The notes beneath the pieces were generated by a model. The model saw only the letters and a program-made list of their open reading frames with translations. It was not told the DNA's origin and did not search any database. A stretch of DNA of 64,000 nt. Origin: BJGN01 sp041159865 (lineage in GTDB: Bacteria; Bacteroidota; Bacteroidia; Chitinophagales; Saprospiraceae). The position numbers and the translations under genes are program-made. The stretch lies in contig JBEAXK010000015.1 in assembly GCA_041159865.1 (NCBI GenBank), forward strand, positions 1 to 64,000. Direction: 5' to 3'. Shown here piece after piece: positions 60,702 to 64,000 of this stretch (its first letter is position 1; the number at the start of each line of letters is the position of its first letter).

Positions 60702-61718
60702 CTAGCTAACATGCCGTCTGCTGACTGAAATATGTTGAATTATTTCATCTAAATGATGGTAGGGCAATACTAATTTTTTCATGCTTGCCGGAATGGGGTA
60801 CCATTGGGGAAGAAAACATTTTCGTTGGTATTTCCAGGCGTCCAAAAGTCCTCCGGTTATGGCAGAAAAACCTATCTTTTCCAACACACCACCATAATAT
60901 CTGTGTGGTATTAATGGAATCCATAGAAAGGTAGCGCGCTGCATGTAAAACCTAAAAAGATCTTCCGGAACATAATGGTCAAAATGTATGATTTTGAAGC
61001 TGTGTGGTTTGATTTTATTTACCGATATTAGAAATCGTCGGGCAAAAAGACTGGTTGCTTCTCCAAGAAATACAAGTTCCATCTCAACGGAAGAAGGTAA
61101 TTTTTCAATATACGGTATAACTAATCCATAATCTCTGCCGTTTTTTCTGATGCTGCCTGGAATCACAACCGATATTTTATTGCTTACATGGGAATGTTGT
61201 AGTGGAATGCGCTGTGGGGGAAGAAATGGAAAGGATACCAAACTGTTCCAAAAGCGAAATCTTGAGAGCCATCTTTTCTGTTTTTCTCGATAACTGAAAA
61301 AGTAAATCCATTGATGCCAAATTGTTTTTATATGATGACAGATAGGTGCTTTGTGGTTCTCATAATCAAACCAAAAATGAAGATTATGAATTAAGAGCAT
61401 AGAGTTTTCTGGCATTCTTTCTATTTTAAAAGAATACCAACCTGGTGATAATGTTATCCATATAAATAAATCAACTTCCTGTTGATCTGAGATCCAGTTT
61501 CTAATGAAAATCTTGTCTTTTCTATTGTTCTCAAAGGTTTGCCAATCTAACTTCGACTGAAGGCACGTAGGATTGTCAATAAAATGTACATTTTCTTTTT
61601 GTGTTAAAATCGAAATGATTTCTACCTTTTCTATAAAATATCCAAGGAGCATTTCTAATACTTCATGGTGCATTTCCGGTTCAAAAAGGGCTATTTTTGT
61701 TATTTTTCTACTAAACAT
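60702..61718 (-). CDS. Glycosyltransferase-like protein (divergent)
   Basis: The 338-residue protein resembles the two-domain GT-B fold only loosely: FSRKITKIALFEPEMHHEVLEMLLGYF at the N-terminus, KISVVIPGSIRKNGRDYGLVIPYIEKLPSSVEMELVFLGEA in the middle (start of a nucleotide-binding domain) and HYVPEDLFRFYMQRATFLWIPLIPHRYYGGVLEKIGFSAI near the C-terminus, where GT4 enzymes have an E-x7-E motif. No clear donor site is visible. It overlaps the GT4 gene upstream by 19 bp. The call rests mainly on fold pattern and neighbours. Confidence 0.65.
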   Translation of the reverse strand: MFSRKITKIALFEPEMHHEVLEMLLGYFIEKVEIISILTQKENVHFIDNPTCLQSKLDWQTFENNRKDKIFIRNWISDQQEVDLFIWITLSPGWYSFKIERMPENSMLLIHNLHFWFDYENHKAPICHHIKTIWHQWIYFFSYREKQKRWLSRFRFWNSLVSFPFLPPQRIPLQHSHVSNKISVVIPGSIRKNGRDYGLVIPYIEKLPSSVEMELVFLGEATSLFARRFLISVNKIKPHSFKIIHFDHYVPEDLFRFYMQRATFLWIPLIPHRYYGGVLEKIGFSAITGGLLDAWKYQRKCFLPQWYPIPASMKKLVLPYHHLDEIIQHISVSRRHVS

Positions 61719-62830
61719 TTCATAAAATTATCCTGAAGATGCTGGCTTGTGAAATGCACTTCAACCATCTTTCGACCCGCTTTTGACCTGCGGAGACGTT
61801 CGTCCTTGTTTGTCCAGCAAGATTCAAGCATTTCAGCTAAGGCAAAATCATCCTCTGGGGGAACAGTCCACCCATATTTCTCCAAGGGCAAAACCTCCGG
61901 AATACCTCCAGTCATTGTGCTTACTACAGAAATTCCAGTGGCTAATCCCTCCACATTCACAATACCAAATCCTTCGTTTAACGATGGAATACAAAGAGTA
62001 TCACACTGATACATTAAATCCCGAACCTTAAAAGGTGATAACTGACCATAAGAAAGTATATTTAATGTTGGAAATTTGCTCAATAATTTTTGCAAATCAA
62101 CCTCATGTTGAGCTGGAGTTCCAACCAGGTGCAAACGAAATGAATATTTTTTTAATCTTAAAAGGGCACTTAACAGAACAGATAAACCCCCATTTTTGTA
62201 ATCACTTTTAACAAATAAAATCTCCTCTCTCGTTTTAAATTGATTAAATTCTCGCTCTTTAAAATGCCAAAAAGAAAGTGAAATACCTGGATATAAACAT
62301 TTTATCTTTTCCCTTTTTACTTTGTAAAAGAGGATTGCCCGCTGTCGAAGGTACTCAGAGCAGGTAAATATCCCATCGGCGAAATGCATCATACCAAACT
62401 CTGCCACCACATGAAGACAATCCATTAGAAAACTAAGTTTACCCTTATTCACATTGGTGGAAAGTTTCATATAGGCACTATCATTACAAAAACCCCAAAT
62501 TTTTACCTGAGAATTACGCCATGAGATGGAAGAAACGAGTCCTAACAAGGCATCATTAAACATTAAATAATCGAAGGCATACTCTTTATAAATTTCCTTT
62601 GCTTTTTTGTGATATAGCCACATTCTGATCCATTTCCCCCACGCGTGAAAGATTCTAATGATAGGAATTTGAATTAAATAGGCATTTGGAGGTTTTTCAA
62701 ACTCAAAAGATTCTGCTACTATTCTGATTTCAAAAGAATGATTCCCTGGTATTTTTGCCAGAATCTGTGCCGTTAAGGCCGGCCCATGGGTAATGGGTGA
62801 ATAGGTGGGTGAAAAGTATAATATTTTCAT
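61700..62830 (-). CDS. Glycosyltransferase family 4
   Basis: About 376 residues from the Met at 62830, whose ATGA overlaps the stop of the upstream gene. KILYFSPTYSPITHGPALTAQILAKIPGNH opens the GT-B fold; IKCLYPGISLSFWHF marks the domain boundary, and the C-terminal donor-binding part has ILFVKSDYKNGGLSVLLSAL, LHLVGTPAQHEVDLQ and CDTLCIPSLNEGFGIVNVEGLATGISVVSTMTGGIPEVLP, the canonical GT4 E-x7-E. Transfers an unidentified sugar in surface glycan synthesis. Confidence 0.93.
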   Translation of the reverse strand: MKILYFSPTYSPITHGPALTAQILAKIPGNHSFEIRIVAESFEFEKPPNAYLIQIPIIRIFHAWGKWIRMWLYHKKAKEIYKEYAFDYLMFNDALLGLVSSISWRNSQVKIWGFCNDSAYMKLSTNVNKGKLSFLMDCLHVVAEFGMMHFADGIFTCSEYLRQRAILFYKVKREKIKCLYPGISLSFWHFKEREFNQFKTREEILFVKSDYKNGGLSVLLSALLRLKKYSFRLHLVGTPAQHEVDLQKLLSKFPTLNILSYGQLSPFKVRDLMYQCDTLCIPSLNEGFGIVNVEGLATGISVVSTMTGGIPEVLPLEKYGWTVPPEDDFALAEMLESCWTNKDERLRRSKAGRKMVEVHFTSQHLQDNFMKCLVEK

Positions 62831-63735
62831 CCTTTCATCAGCCATGTAAATACCCTGGGATTCCTCACCAACAATTTTATCACTCTTAACATTTTGGATT
62901 TCTTACTTTGCAGAAATTCATCTGGATTTTCCAATAAGCTGTTAATAAAGAAAAAGCGTTGCTTAAAGGTAAAATCTTCACGCCTAAGCACTAAGGGCAA
63001 CCATTTCCACAGCATTTTTAGTCTAAATTTTGCCGGAAGGAATGGCGTTAAAATTCTGTTTTTGGAATGTCTCCAGATCTTAATAGTGGGTATCTTATTT
63101 TCAGATGGCAATAATGGAAAAGTGGCATTCACCCGTAATAACCAGTCTGTATCCTGACAAAAAAGCAGACTGGGGTCAAAATAACCAATCTGTGAAATAC
63201 TCCTTGTTCGGATTAATAATCCGGAAAGAAGGAAATATTCGTCCCCACAACCCAGAAATTTAGAAAATAGGGATGAATTATCCTCCTTTAAGAATCCAAT
63301 CCATTCTTTTTCATTACTTATATTCTGATGGTTTTTTTGGGTATTTTGACTATCATAAACTATTTGGACGGGTGCATAAATACCCACAATGGATTCATTA
63401 CCCAATAAAAGAGGCACATCCTGACAAAACCGTCTGGGTAGAAATTCATCATCTGCATCTAAAAAGGTCAGAAATGGACTAATAACATATTCCAGTCCCT
63501 TGTTGCGTGATAGGGATACCCCAACATTTGTTTTCAGTTGTATGATATCCAGTTTTATACCCCCTTCAGGTGAAAAATACTTATTATTAAAATAGTCTAT
63601 TATTAACCTGCTGTTATCTGTAGAGGCATCATTTACTAAAATCAGTTGATGGACATACGGCTGGTTCATGACTGATTTAATAGCTCTGCTGATTGTTTTC
63701 TCTGCGTTGTAAACAGGTATGATGACACTGACCAT
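62827..63735 (-). CDS. Glycosyltransferase family 2
   Basis: The 302-residue GT-A enzyme opens MVSVIIPVYNAEKTISRAIKSV, with HQLILVNDASTDNS, NVGVSLSRNKGLEY and FLTFLDADDEFLPRR (DxD metal/nucleotide-sugar motif), and RTRSISQIGYFDPSLLFCQDTDWLLRV near 180. A C-terminal amphipathic region (about 240-302) probably touches the membrane. It lies one base after the PorU-like gene on the same strand and heads the glycosyltransferase run. Confidence 0.94.
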   Translation of the reverse strand: MVSVIIPVYNAEKTISRAIKSVMNQPYVHQLILVNDASTDNSRLIIDYFNNKYFSPEGGIKLDIIQLKTNVGVSLSRNKGLEYVISPFLTFLDADDEFLPRRFCQDVPLLLGNESIVGIYAPVQIVYDSQNTQKNHQNISNEKEWIGFLKEDNSSLFSKFLGCGDEYFLLSGLLIRTRSISQIGYFDPSLLFCQDTDWLLRVNATFPLLPSENKIPTIKIWRHSKNRILTPFLPAKFRLKMLWKWLPLVLRREDFTFKQRFFFINSLLENPDEFLQSKKSKMLRVIKLLVRNPRVFTWLMKG

Positions 63736-64000
63736 TTACGGATTTATTAAAACCATCTTACCCATTATATTCTGGTTTAATATAGCTAATTTATAAATGT
63801 AAATGCCGTTTGCCAGTGCGTGCCCAAAAGTATCTTTACCATCCCAGCCACCTGCGGTCAGATTGGTTCCAACTGTTAAACTTCCCAGATCCTCCTGACT
63901 TAACTGTCGAACAAGCAAACCTGTTATGGAAAATATCTGAACCTTATACTGATCTATATTTTCTCCCTCACTCAGTGTATAATGAAATCTGGTAAAACGA
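63736..64000 (-). CDS. C-terminus of a PorU-like / T9SS sorting-domain protein (partial)
   Basis: The minus-strand frame is open from the window edge to the stop at 63736 and gives about 88 residues: RFTRFHYTLSEGENIDQYKVQIFSITGLLVRQL, then GGWDGKDTFGHALANGIYIYKLAILNQNIMGKMVLINP. The FlgD-like WDGKD-x-FG...GIYIYKL pattern is that of the C-terminus of PorU, the T9SS sortase, and of some T9SS cargo. The protein's main part lies outside the window, so the exact identity is not settled. Confidence 0.7.
   Translation of the reverse strand, partial: RFTRFHYTLSEGENIDQYKVQIFSITGLLVRQLSQEDLGSLTVGTNLTAGGWDGKDTFGHALANGIYIYKLAILNQNIMGKMVLINP

Overview
The window is an ordinary, gene-dense chromosomal segment of a low-GC (mid-30s percent by eye) member of Bacteroidota. 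The evidence is several secreted proteins ending in type IX secretion (T9SS) sorting domains, Bacteroidota-restricted families (DUF4270, DUF4292, a 272-residue glycogen-synthase N-domain protein), a 653-residue acidic-tailed ribosomal protein S1, atpD-atpC apart from the rest of the ATP synthase genes, promoters of the TAnnTTTG type, and starts without obvious Shine-Dalgarno sequences. A Saprospiria/Chitinophagia-like lineage is my guess only. No insertion sequence, prophage, integron, CRISPR array or rRNA operon is visible.

Layout. 1-2.7 kb (minus): rpsA, a tRNA-Met and the 5' part of a DUF3179 membrane protein cut by the window edge. 2.8-5.9 kb (plus): YceI, an FGE-like protein and a Tat-exported oxidoreductase. 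6-13.3 kb (minus): metF, an M14 carboxypeptidase, a T9SS-exported trypsin-fold protease and an ApbE flavin transferase. 13.4-17.1 kb: an EamA exporter converging on a Fur-family regulator and the RelA/SpoT alarmone enzyme. 17.2-21.7 kb: tRNA-Leu and the proteostasis cluster tig-clpP-clpX followed by truA. 21.7-24 kb (minus): glycogen-synthase-like protein and DUF4270 lipoprotein. 24.1-27.5 kb (plus): flippase-like membrane protein, heptose-1-P adenylyltransferase, Nif3-like protein and its zinc-ribbon partner. 27.7-34.7 kb: DUF1080, OmpH/Skp, glucosaminidase, a T9SS beta-propeller protein, a TPR lipoprotein, a beta-CASP nuclease and a probable inactive exonuclease. 35-41.2 kb (minus): pyk, TPR, DUF4292, EnvC-like, hflX. 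41.4-45.1 kb (plus): acpP, fabF, rnc and a protein that looks like a SWIM zinc-finger family member stripped of its zinc ligands. 45-50.4 kb: acyl-CoA dehydrogenase, DUF2141, and a BlaI/M56 signalling pair behind two matching palindromes. 50.4-53.6 kb: a heptose nucleotidyltransferase/phosphatase fusion and atpD-atpC. 53.6-64 kb: surface/glycan region with a T9SS protein, GNAT-like acyltransferase, asparagine synthase, FkbM methyltransferase, a frameshifted AlbA-type ATPase, three glycosyltransferases and the C-terminus of a PorU-like protein.

Functionally most of the window is housekeeping (translation, proteolysis, fatty-acid synthesis, glycolysis, ATP synthesis) interleaved with envelope genes (T9SS cargo, heptose and surface glycan synthesis, periplasmic chaperone and murein hydrolase regulation). 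I found no clear undescribed multi-gene system. The best leads are the ligand-less SWIM-family protein after rnc, the BlaI/M56 module with a polyproline hinge, an uncharacterised C-terminal output region and duplicated operators, the probable pseudo-exonuclease at 33.9-34.7 kb, and the frameshifted ATPase gene that appears to have landed in the glycan cluster next to a gene remnant.
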